Source: a virus
Virus record (IMG/VR): IMGVR_UViG_3300042480_001391
Location: 1-43,421 of that record
Length of the DNA: 43,421 nucleotides
Reading direction: 5' to 3' (one strand)
Both the position numbers and the translations under genes were made by a program. Shown in pieces: positions 32,950 through 40,193 of the stretch; position 1 is the first letter of the stretch; every line of letters starts with the position of its first letter. A model generated the notes under the pieces. It was not told the DNA's origin, did no database searches, and saw only the letters and a list, made by a program, of their open reading frames with translations.

Positions 32950-32953
32950 AAGC
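32945..32953 (+). promoter_or_regulatory. GTTGAAAGC motif upstream of gene 32974
   Basis: Exact copy overlapping the HNH stop codon, 20 nt before ATG 32974. TTTATAAA stands just ahead of the start codon. Confidence 0.6.
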
Positions 32954-32973
32954 TTTGCGTACCCGTTTATAAA

Positions 32974-33471
32974 ATGGTGAACTTTACTTTCAATCTTTTT
33001 AACAAGCTTCCCTTTGCCAGCAAGGCATATGAAAGTGTGGCAAATTTCGTAAATAAAAATCTGCTCGACAGAAAACTTTTCAATCCCGCCTTTCTCGCCA
33101 TCGCCTTTAACGCTGTCGACTCTTTTTGGTTGAAGCATAGGAGTACGGACTGGTATTCCCGGTCCGAACTTAGGGTGATTACCGGCTCGATCTTAGAGTC
33201 GATTTCTGATAATAATCTTAGCGAGAAGGAGGTAGAAAAGCTTACACGCTATATTCTGTCGAAATGGGATCCGAGAGTGGCGGAGCAGAAACAACAATCT
33301 CCCGAACTGCTTGACAAGGTAGAAAAGAACGCGGAAGTCACAGTCAAAGCGTATCGTAAAATCGGCAAGAAGGTTAAGCCGAGCAAGCTTGTTGCCGAAG
33401 CGGCCAAAGTGTCTAAGGCTAAGGCATCTGACGACGGAATTATCGAATCATTGACCAGGATATTTCGTTGA
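32974..33471 (+). CDS. Hypothetical late protein, 165 aa
   Basis: The N-terminus MVNFTFNLFNKLPFASKAYE leads into a largely helical protein. The C-terminal 60 residues are very basic (VKAYRKIGKKVKPSKLVAEA, AAKVSKAKA), which would suit DNA or RNA contact. No family is recognised. It has its own GTTGAAAGC motif and its stop codon falls inside the next one. By promoter class I infer a late, possibly internal virion, protein rather than a replication factor, despite its neighbours. Confidence 0.6.
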   Translation: MVNFTFNLFNKLPFASKAYESVANFVNKNLLDRKLFNPAFLAIAFNAVDSFWLKHRSTDWYSRSELRVITGSILESISDNNLSEKEVEKLTRYILSKWDPRVAEQKQQSPELLDKVEKNAEVTVKAYRKIGKKVKPSKLVAEAAKVSKAKASDDGIIESLTRIFR

Positions 33472-33475
33472 AAGC
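33467..33475 (+). promoter_or_regulatory. GTTGAAAGC motif upstream of gene 33494
   Basis: Exact copy containing the TGA stop of the preceding gene; 18 nt to ATG 33494. The spacer is mostly the inverted repeat TTTGAAA-GCGTA-TTTCAAA. Confidence 0.6.
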
Positions 33476-33493
33476 TTTGAAAGCGTATTTCAA

Positions 33494-33892
33494 ATGACTT
33501 ATTACGAGAAGCCTAAGGGCTGGAGCGAAGCGCCGAAGGAGAGTTGGGTCTCTGGGACGCCTATCGGTCAAAGTGAGATCAAAATGCCGGACCTGGGGGA
33601 CCCTGGGGCCCACGAGGACGCCTCGGACAAGGTGTCTTTTGAGGATGCTGGCACTCCTGCCCTGTACCAAGGCAGGTCGGTATCTCAATGCCCTCCAGGC
33701 ACCAGCAACCAGAAAGGTGTCTGCATGCCGGATCCGAAGTCCGAAGCCAGCCTTGAATCCAAGATCGAGACCGCCACTAAAGGTGGTAAAGGCGAACGTT
33801 CGTTCAAGCGTGAACTTCCCGAAGCGCCTAAGGAAGCTGATGCTCAAATTCGCCGCCTTGCCAAAGAAGGAGTGAAGGGGCGGGCGGCATGA
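33494..33892 (+). CDS. Hypothetical polar protein, 132 aa
   Basis: The sequence is Pro-, Gly- and Lys-rich and likely disordered over most of its length. A short segment SVSQCPPGTSNQKGVCMPDP (residues 62-81) has two Cys that could pair. The C-terminus (REL PEAPKEADAQIRRLAKEG region) is helical. No homology is recognised. It carries its own late-type motif and is coupled to the next gene by an ATGA overlap. It might be a scaffold, inhibitor or minor virion protein. Confidence 0.55.
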   Translation: MTYYEKPKGWSEAPKESWVSGTPIGQSEIKMPDLGDPGAHEDASDKVSFEDAGTPALYQGRSVSQCPPGTSNQKGVCMPDPKSEASLESKIETATKGGKGERSFKRELPEAPKEADAQIRRLAKEGVKGRAA

Positions 33893-34119
33893 TCGAGAAA
33901 CTTTCTAAACCGATTCGGTTTGACACGCAAACCGATTTTCTTGTTGTCGCCCGAGACGGCGAAAAATTCTTTGTATCAGATTCTGACCCTAGTCTTAACC
34001 TAAGCCTGGAGGAGATGAAGCCTAAGACTCTCTTGGAATTTGCTTTGGTGACTAACATGCCAATCAGAAAATTCGTCCGCGCACAGCGCGTTCTCAGCGC
34101 AAAGTTCTTCGGTACGTGA
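33889..34119 (+). CDS. Small hypothetical protein, 76 aa
   Basis: ATG 33889 overlaps the previous stop (ATGA). The protein begins with strands (FDTQTDFLVVARDGEKFFVS) and ends with basic helices (PIRKFVRAQRVLSAKFFGT), the general shape of a small nucleic-acid or protein-binding domain. No family is recognised. Its TGA stop is the TG-A of the exonuclease promoter, so its 3' end is constrained by regulation. Confidence 0.6.
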   Translation: MIEKLSKPIRFDTQTDFLVVARDGEKFFVSDSDPSLNLSLEEMKPKTLLEFALVTNMPIRKFVRAQRVLSAKFFGT

Positions 34120-34143
34120 TATACTGGGTTCAACAAAGAACCC
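34117..34143 (+). promoter_or_regulatory. Extended -10 promoter and 5' hairpin of the replication operon
   Basis: TGATATACT (34117-34125) includes the stop codon of the preceding gene. It is followed at once by GGGTTC-AACAAA-GAACCC (34126-34143), a perfect 6-bp stem ending one base before ATG 34145. No Shine-Dalgarno sequence is free in the leader. If transcription starts about 7 nt after the box, the mRNA is almost leaderless and the full hairpin would not form; the palindrome could then be an operator in the DNA. Confidence 0.6.
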
Positions 34144-34144
34144 C

Positions 34145-35338
34145 ATGGAACTTAAGGAAAATTGGCTCGAGTCCCGGCTCGCCGGAGAAAAAAACCTCCC
34201 GCTCGTTGTTATTGACTACAAGGTATACGCGCACGCGATTCACTCGTTCACCGAATCGGCCCGGGATATAGTCGGCGAGGACAATGAGCCCGCTCTAAGG
34301 AATGTTGTCAAAGCGTTGTGGGCTTATAAACTCAATCGCGGAATCGACTCGATACCACGGCATGACTTTACTGCAGTAGTCGTCGATGATTTTAAAGGTG
34401 AGTTTGGCGACGGCTTGAAAGGGTATTGGAGAAGTGTCGAAGCCCATGCCTTGGGTATGCCGGAGTACAAGGGGGGTAGACCGGACAAACCATCTTTGTT
34501 TCCTATAATCCTTGAAGAGGGATACAAATATCTCAAAGCGCCTGGCTCGACGTTCCACTTCTTTGAAAAAGAATTTTATGAAGCGGATGATGTCGCCGGT
34601 AAAATCGCACGCATACAACGAAACTCACCCCCTATCGACCGCTACATCCTGTTAAGTACGTTGGATGGGGATTGGCAAGGCTTGGTCTCTGACCATCATA
34701 AGGTTGTCTGGTGTAATACTGGGCCGTGGCTTCCAAGAATTCGCACAGAGCATGAAGTATGCGACTATTACTTAAGAAAGGAGAAATTGCACATTAAAAC
34801 AGCGAGAGAGACGTACACTGTCAAGGTGGAAGTCGGGGACAAGGGTGATAATTTAATGCCGGGAACGCCCCTCCGTTTCTTCGACCTGTACGAGGAAGAC
34901 GAAGTCTGGGGCTGGACTGCTGACGAGGAAGCCACCCTGGCCGGGATAATGGCCGATACGAGGCGATCGAACCGGCCTGACCACCTCGCCAAAGCCGAGA
35001 CCTATTTAAGGGGGTTGGGGATGTTCCTGCCCGAGATTCCGGCCCCGGACCGCCACGAGATCGCCCTGTTCAGCGAGCGGGCCGTCAAAGAGCGCCGGGA
35101 GGCGCTTTACCCCAACCTCAGGGGGTTGAACAAAAAGCATTGCATCGACCTGCCCGACGGCCCGTTCGAGAAATGTGCTAAAATCGTAGAGGAGGATAAA
35201 GCCGCCTTAGATGAGATTAAAGAACTTGAATCGTTGAAGAAGGCTGATCCGGAGTCAGTAGACTCTCAACGGATTAAAGACTTAAAACAAGCCCGAAAAG
35301 ACTACAAAGCCATGCTGATCAGGTTCAATGCCCAGTAA
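34145..35338 (+). CDS. FEN/T4 RNase H-like 5'-3' exonuclease
   Basis: The 397-residue protein has the acidic metal-binding motifs of PIN/FEN nucleases: VVIDYKVYAH (Asp24), VVVDDFKGEF, EYKGGRPDKP (a lysine-bearing arch motif), EADDVAGKIAR (about 145-155), LSTLDGDWQGLVSD, and VGDKGDNLMPG (about 230-240), the helix-hairpin-helix region. It likely removes RNA primers and 5' flaps. The last ~60 residues (KAALDEIKELESLKKADPES onward) form a charged, coiled-coil-like tail not typical of the family, perhaps for contact with the helicase encoded next (overlap 11 nt). Confidence 0.85.
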   Translation: MELKENWLESRLAGEKNLPLVVIDYKVYAHAIHSFTESARDIVGEDNEPALRNVVKALWAYKLNRGIDSIPRHDFTAVVVDDFKGEFGDGLKGYWRSVEAHALGMPEYKGGRPDKPSLFPIILEEGYKYLKAPGSTFHFFEKEFYEADDVAGKIARIQRNSPPIDRYILLSTLDGDWQGLVSDHHKVVWCNTGPWLPRIRTEHEVCDYYLRKEKLHIKTARETYTVKVEVGDKGDNLMPGTPLRFFDLYEEDEVWGWTADEEATLAGIMADTRRSNRPDHLAKAETYLRGLGMFLPEIPAPDRHEIALFSERAVKERREALYPNLRGLNKKHCIDLPDGPFEKCAKIVEEDKAALDEIKELESLKKADPESVDSQRIKDLKQARKDYKAMLIRFNAQ

Positions 35339-37181
35339 GAAAAAGGAAGCGAACTCGTCAGACGCCCTTTTGAAGGAGAAGGGCCCAGCGTCAAAATATG
35401 CAAGCAGTATCGCCGCCCTCGAATCTCGTGGCTACTACTTGCGTGTCAACATCGACTCCAAGCTCACCTCTTTTCATGACTTGTACGAGAAGTTCAGTCC
35501 GGGAGAATCACACTTTAAGGATAGCTTGCCCAGAGGGATAAATTATCCCAAATGGTTTGAGTTTTTAATCCCCGCCTCTGAGTTTACTCTCGAAAGCCTA
35601 CAAAACGAAGCGTTGGACGAAGAAGGCGGCTTGTTCAAAGACCCGGATTGTCGCGACTTCGCAATGCCGCTGTTTATGTATAGGTCGGGGAGGGCGAGTG
35701 AAGTCACGGACTATGTCCTGGGGGTGGAGAATCTTAAGGCGATAAGGCATAAGAAAATGGGAGGAGGAACCTATGACTTAGGAATAGCGTATTCGCCCAA
35801 CTCGATCGAGAACGAGTTCAAAGCCAAAAGCCTTAACAACGTGTATGCTTATGTACCAGAAGACGATTGGTTTGAGGAGAGAGTAAGGAAGTTAAAATTC
35901 GAAGATATTGTAACCATTTTCCCTCCAGCCGAAGCAGAGATGTTCAAACTGATCATTGGAAGGGCTTGTGTAGGGAGGAGTGGCAACATCCATCCCGGCA
36001 GTAGTGAAGTATTGATGCACGGATTTCGAAAGGCCGGGGTGATTGTGGGCGAGCCAGGAGTCGGCAAAAGTACCGTCTTGGGTGGGATTATGAAAGCGAT
36101 GCAGTATTGTGGTTATAATGTAGTTAACTTTGGCCAATTTGGTAGTCGCTTTAATCAGGGAGCAGTTGTCACTTCACATCTCGCGTACAACGATGATTTA
36201 ACTCTCGAATCGCTTGAGAACATGCTCAAGGCGCATAGCTTTAAGTCTGTAGTCACAGGCGGCACAGAGAAAGTCGAAAACAAGGGTACCGATTCGATTG
36301 AAGTGGTATCAAACACCGTTATAATCGCAAATTGTAACGAAGTCAGGTCCGAGATATCTTATAGTTTGGACTCGGGGGCGATAAGCCGCCTCGCCCTTAT
36401 ATCGACTTACCGTGCTTTCGAGCAAGAAGAGATGTCCGAGACTATGAAAAGAGATATACATCCCGTTGCAAATATAAAACACTTGTGCAAGACGCTTAAG
36501 GTCGATGAGGTCACACTGTTTATGAAGGTAATGCGCGAGTGTACCGACTTCTTCCTGTCCAAAGTCCGTTCGGGAACAGACGTTCATTTCCACAGCGAGC
36601 AGTTACTCCCGTACCTTAGGATACAAATACATAAAAATGCTTTGGAATGTTATTTGCGGTTTAGTTTTCTTGCTTATGCCATTAGATGTCACAAAGGCCA
36701 AGGAGACTATCTGCCCGAGCTTACTCTCGGTTCGCTTGCTAGTGTTCTCGAAGCTACAAGATTCATCGCGATTGATATGAAAGCTAATAACCTTAGGCGA
36801 AATATGAAAGCACACTGGGAGAATGCAAAACGCGAGCAAGCACACCCTTACTGGGCGCAGAGAAAACTTTTGATCACAAGCGTCGACAAAGCGTACGAAA
36901 TATTTAACAATTATAAAGCCGACAAAGATTTGGCAATGGCGACTGAGAATGTGTTTTCCGCTCTTACACTTAGAGACGGGTTTAGTATGGGAAAGAAAAT
37001 GTCACATATCGTAAGGACTTGGGAAATGATTAGGGGGGAGAAGAAACAGATTTACCGGCTTGCCCGCGACCTAATGGCTACTGTTACAGATCAAGAAGAA
37101 TTGACCTATTTGACCGACGTTAAGAACAGATGTAATACAGAGTGGATATACAACGCCGGGTACGACCCACAAAAGCTATGA
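35328..37181 (+). CDS. SF3-like replicative helicase, 617 aa
   Basis: The ATPase core has Walker A GEPGVGKST at about 241-249, a Walker B-like AYNDDLT at about 286-292, and motif C with NTVIIANCNEV (about 327-337), where the Asn is the SF3 sensor. SRLALI further on fits the arginine finger. This layout resembles phage P4/D5-type helicases that work with AEP primases, and such a primase is encoded two genes downstream. The N-terminal 230 residues are not recognised. The basic start MPSKKKEANSSDALLKEK is probably disordered. It would unwind the phage replication fork. Its stop overlaps the start of a 29-residue microprotein. Confidence 0.8.
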   Translation: MPSKKKEANSSDALLKEKGPASKYASSIAALESRGYYLRVNIDSKLTSFHDLYEKFSPGESHFKDSLPRGINYPKWFEFLIPASEFTLESLQNEALDEEGGLFKDPDCRDFAMPLFMYRSGRASEVTDYVLGVENLKAIRHKKMGGGTYDLGIAYSPNSIENEFKAKSLNNVYAYVPEDDWFEERVRKLKFEDIVTIFPPAEAEMFKLIIGRACVGRSGNIHPGSSEVLMHGFRKAGVIVGEPGVGKSTVLGGIMKAMQYCGYNVVNFGQFGSRFNQGAVVTSHLAYNDDLTLESLENMLKAHSFKSVVTGGTEKVENKGTDSIEVVSNTVIIANCNEVRSEISYSLDSGAISRLALISTYRAFEQEEMSETMKRDIHPVANIKHLCKTLKVDEVTLFMKVMRECTDFFLSKVRSGTDVHFHSEQLLPYLRIQIHKNALECYLRFSFLAYAIRCHKGQGDYLPELTLGSLASVLEATRFIAIDMKANNLRRNMKAHWENAKREQAHPYWAQRKLLITSVDKAYEIFNNYKADKDLAMATENVFSALTLRDGFSMGKKMSHIVRTWEMIRGEKKQIYRLARDLMATVTDQEELTYLTDVKNRCNTEWIYNAGYDPQKL

Positions 37182-37267
37182 TAATGACTCGACTCATCGC
37201 CTTGCTATTGACAATCACCCTCTTCTACGGTATCCTGATCCTAATGCTTCTCCCCTACATTAAATGA
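37178..37267 (+). CDS. Single-span membrane microprotein, 29 aa
   Basis: Frame MIMTRLIALLLTITLFYG then ILILMLLPYIK, almost entirely a transmembrane helix with one Arg near the front and a Lys at the end. Its ATG overlaps the helicase stop (ATGA) and its own stop overlaps the primase start (ATGA), so it fills the gap exactly and would be translated by coupling. The perfect fit and strong hydrophobic character argue that it is real. It might anchor the replication proteins to the membrane or act on the host envelope; neither is shown. Confidence 0.6.
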   Translation: MIMTRLIALLLTITLFYGILILMLLPYIK

Positions 37268-38247
37268 CAACCGCTACCATCTCCCTGGATCAAGAATCTT
37301 GGGACCATAAACCGTCGGCCAAGATCCAATACGGCAATTTAACCGATAAGTATGGCAATCCTAAAAGCGAGGTTAGGGTCCTGGGTCTCCGGCTTGGCAC
37401 CGACACAGCCGAGGTCACATCGAAATCACTCGCCAGGGCCATAGTCCAAGGCAAGACATGGTCGCCTTTTGTATTCAACGAGTGTCCGGATTGGAAACGC
37501 AGGCGCAGGATCGAGCCTTTGTTCAAGAGCTGCCAAGTCCTAGGTGTGGATTATGATGATGGCGATTCGGCTGAGGAAATCATCCAACAAGCAGGACAAC
37601 TCGGAATACAATTCAACATTTTACACCACTCCTTCTCAAGTACTCCCGAACATCCCAAGTTCAGAGGTATTATCTTTCTTGAGCAGGAAGTGACAGAGTT
37701 CCAGCAAGCGAAACTGTTTTCTACGGCTTTGGCACATGGCCTGAACGCTGATAAATCATGTGTCGATGTCGCCCGGTTGTATTTTGGCTCCAAACCCGAC
37801 TCGATCGTGTATTTCAATGACGAGGTAGTCACATCGTTGGGAGTGTTGCAGTCACTAGCCGATTCTGTCTCTGCCTCTCAGTATGTTGTTAACCGCGATC
37901 CTGAGTCAAAAGAGTACGAGCCGGACTGGGGAACAGAAGACGATCAGCGCAAGATATTTGCCAGGCTTTCGCCCGGAAAGCGTACATTTGTCCGACGCAA
38001 GATTGGTGGCTTGCTTCTTGAAATCGAGAAATTTGACGGCTCGAATGGTTCAAGCCGTTACGAGTGTTTGTGGCGTAACACGTCTCGTATCGCGAGGATG
38101 AAGGAAACAGTCGGCAATGTAATCCTGAGCTGGGTGCTGGAACGGGTGGAGAAAAATTCACACTTTGACGGATGGGACAAAAACCCCGAGGAGGTTGTTA
38201 AGAACGCGATTGCCTGGAGCTTTGAGCATAGCGATCCGCCTGTGTGA
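37264..38247 (+). CDS. Archaeo-eukaryotic (AEP)-type primase
   Basis: The 327-residue protein shows the three AEP motifs: motif I VLGVDYDDG (92-100, Asp96 and Asp98), motif II LHHSFSSTPEHPKFRGIIFL (120-139) and motif III SCVDVARLYFGS (165-176, Asp168). The C-terminal part, YECLWRNTSRIARMKETVGN with basic and aromatic residues, resembles PriCT-type domains. It would make primers for the SF3-like helicase encoded just upstream, a pairing common in plasmids and viruses. ATG overlaps the microprotein stop. The last codon is followed by the next late-type motif. Confidence 0.72.
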   Translation: MTTATISLDQESWDHKPSAKIQYGNLTDKYGNPKSEVRVLGLRLGTDTAEVTSKSLARAIVQGKTWSPFVFNECPDWKRRRRIEPLFKSCQVLGVDYDDGDSAEEIIQQAGQLGIQFNILHHSFSSTPEHPKFRGIIFLEQEVTEFQQAKLFSTALAHGLNADKSCVDVARLYFGSKPDSIVYFNDEVVTSLGVLQSLADSVSASQYVVNRDPESKEYEPDWGTEDDQRKIFARLSPGKRTFVRRKIGGLLLEIEKFDGSNGSSRYECLWRNTSRIARMKETVGNVILSWVLERVEKNSHFDGWDKNPEEVVKNAIAWSFEHSDPPV

Positions 38248-38252
38248 AAATC

Positions 38253-38261
38253 GTTGAAAGC
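38253..38261 (+). promoter_or_regulatory. GTTGAAAGC motif marking the switch from replication to tail genes
   Basis: Exact copy 24 nt before the GTG at 38286 and 5 nt after the primase stop. The spacer is the hairpin CCAAGTA-TAAGCATT-TACTTGG, with TATAAG as its loop side. Confidence 0.65.
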
Positions 38262-38285
38262 CAAGTATAAGCATTTACTTGGTCT

Positions 38286-40193
38286 GTGGCGGCATCTGAG
38301 AGTAAATTTAGCGTTTTAGGGGGTGAAGACCTAAAAAGTCTCAGTAATATTCCTGGAGCTGTAACTCCAAACGGATTTGAAGTACCTCTACCTCCCAATC
38401 AAACTACCCCCGCCACCACAAGTCCAAGCTCGCCCCGGACCCAGGCCCCCAGCGGAAGTCAAAGTTCTCTACCTCAAGCCAGACAATCCATCCTGTCCAG
38501 GATATTTGGTACTCAGGGTCTAATGCAAAGAACAGGGTCGTTTACCCCTGAATTTGACTACACAGGCGTATCCAGCTCAATCACTAGAAAGGGGGCACAC
38601 GTATCAGTATCCCAGAGCCTTGCAAAGATTAAATTTGTTACCGGTACGTCTGGGGGGATGCAAAATCGCATCGCCAGTCTAAGGTATTGGACAAGAAGGG
38701 GAGCGCAACAAAAGACTCAAGCATCGGGCGCTGTAACTTCTTCGCCTTCTTCAAGCGCACCGGGATCTGCAGCTTCAGCCGTCAATAATCTGCAGGCAAA
38801 TCCTTACGATTTTGAAGGAAGTCAGTTACAAAGGACTTCAAGACTTATAGCGTCTATTCCTCCTATAACAGGAGGTAGACAAGTATTTCCCCTACCAGAA
38901 GGTTACAACCCGGGACAAAGTTTTCCACCCCCTGTTCAACCAGTACCGGAACAACCTGCGCCTTCGCAAAGTCAACCGGTGCCGTCTCCTGCCCAAACAC
39001 CAAAACCTCCCGAGCAGCCCAAATCTAACTTTTTACCCAGCATAATCGACCCGTCTATACTTAATCAACCTCCCATAGACTGGGGCAAAGTATTCAATGC
39101 GAATCCGGGCACGCCCAGCGCCGTCACACCATCAATCGGCGGTGCAGAATCTCAAGGTGTATGGCAGTTTCTTTTCAACCCAGAAGAGCTGCAACTTGAC
39201 TCCGGGCCGGACTATAACCGGGCCGAGACTTGGGGTGTGTCTGATCCGGCAAATAGCGGCCAGCCCTTGTCCTGGAAATCGAATAAGAACAGAAGACTTA
39301 TATTTGGCAAGGTCTTGTTGACGGGTTATGTCATTGGCAAGCGAGTCGATTCTCTTGAAAGAGGTTTGCAACAACTGTTCATGGCACGGGATGGTGAGAA
39401 CGGGAATGATGGACCTCCTGTTCTTGAATTTGTTTGGGGAGCCAGGGTTTTTGGGCCTTGCGTAATCCAGAACATACGTGTCCGCGAACGAGCCTGGGAC
39501 GCCGGAGCACTTGTCAACGCAGAAGTATCTTTCGAGCTGGAGCAAGTGCCCGAATGGACGATTAACGACGGGTTTGTAGACATCGCTAGGCCGGGGAGAA
39601 TGCCGCTGGTGAACGATCCGCTGCTGCCCAGGTCGGGTGTGGGAGTCCCGGCTGCGCCGGAAACACAGGGGGGGAGTACTAATACTACTACCGCACCAGC
39701 AAACCAACCAGGAGGGGGTACGGCAAACCCTAGGGCATTGACTGTGGAAAATTGCAAAGCATTGGGCACAGATTTAAGGGCTTGGTCGGGCATGGAAAGT
39801 TTAGCCAACAAAAACAAAAGCGGTCTAGTCACTTCCGGTATCGCACTGCCCTTTAATTTTCCTGTCTTATTGCCAATTGGGTCTAAAGTTATTCAAGACA
39901 CTTACCCGGGTAACAGAGATAAATACACCGAATTACTTGGTAAAGCAACTTCAAACTCTTTTTATGGCTCGAGAATTAACGTCAATACTATAGGCAGAGA
40001 GTGTTTTAATTTGTCCACTGCCTGGAGTACTACGGGAACTATACCAGAAAGACAAAGAAGAAATTCTCTATATAATGACACCTTAATTAAATGCTCAAAC
40101 AAAATAAAAAGCTCTATTGACTCTTACTATAACTCAAATCAGTGCAAAAACTTTACTATTGAGCAGGGATTTCAGGGGCCAGCGATTAGATAA
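38286..40193 (+). CDS. Putative tail tube/baseplate connector (CIS tube protein-like), 635 aa
   Basis: The central domain, WQFLFNPEELQLDSGPDYNR through EVSFELEQVPEW (about residues 290-420), has the FNPEEL opening and the repeated strands of contractile-injection-system tube-associated proteins (Afp7/gp53-like). It is preceded by a low-complexity Pro/Gln/Ser linker (about 215-250) and an unassigned N-terminus, and followed by a Gly/Thr/Asn linker and a Cys-containing C-terminal domain. It would cap the tube near the baseplate. The start is GTG, 24 nt after the motif. The stop overlaps the tape-measure ATG (TAATG). The ends appear more AT-rich than the centre. Confidence 0.65.
   Translation: MAASESKFSVLGGEDLKSLSNIPGAVTPNGFEVPLPPNQTTPATTSPSSPRTQAPSGSQSSLPQARQSILSRIFGTQGLMQRTGSFTPEFDYTGVSSSITRKGAHVSVSQSLAKIKFVTGTSGGMQNRIASLRYWTRRGAQQKTQASGAVTSSPSSSAPGSAASAVNNLQANPYDFEGSQLQRTSRLIASIPPITGGRQVFPLPEGYNPGQSFPPPVQPVPEQPAPSQSQPVPSPAQTPKPPEQPKSNFLPSIIDPSILNQPPIDWGKVFNANPGTPSAVTPSIGGAESQGVWQFLFNPEELQLDSGPDYNRAETWGVSDPANSGQPLSWKSNKNRRLIFGKVLLTGYVIGKRVDSLERGLQQLFMARDGENGNDGPPVLEFVWGARVFGPCVIQNIRVRERAWDAGALVNAEVSFELEQVPEWTINDGFVDIARPGRMPLVNDPLLPRSGVGVPAAPETQGGSTNTTTAPANQPGGGTANPRALTVENCKALGTDLRAWSGMESLANKNKSGLVTSGIALPFNFPVLLPIGSKVIQDTYPGNRDKYTELLGKATSNSFYGSRINVNTIGRECFNLSTAWSTTGTIPERQRRNSLYNDTLIKCSNKIKSSIDSYYNSNQCKNFTIEQGFQGPAIR

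Noticed and set aside
35176-35184. TGCTAAAAT inside the exonuclease gene
   Set aside because: No gene start lies at a suitable distance (the next is about 144 nt away); probably a chance match.
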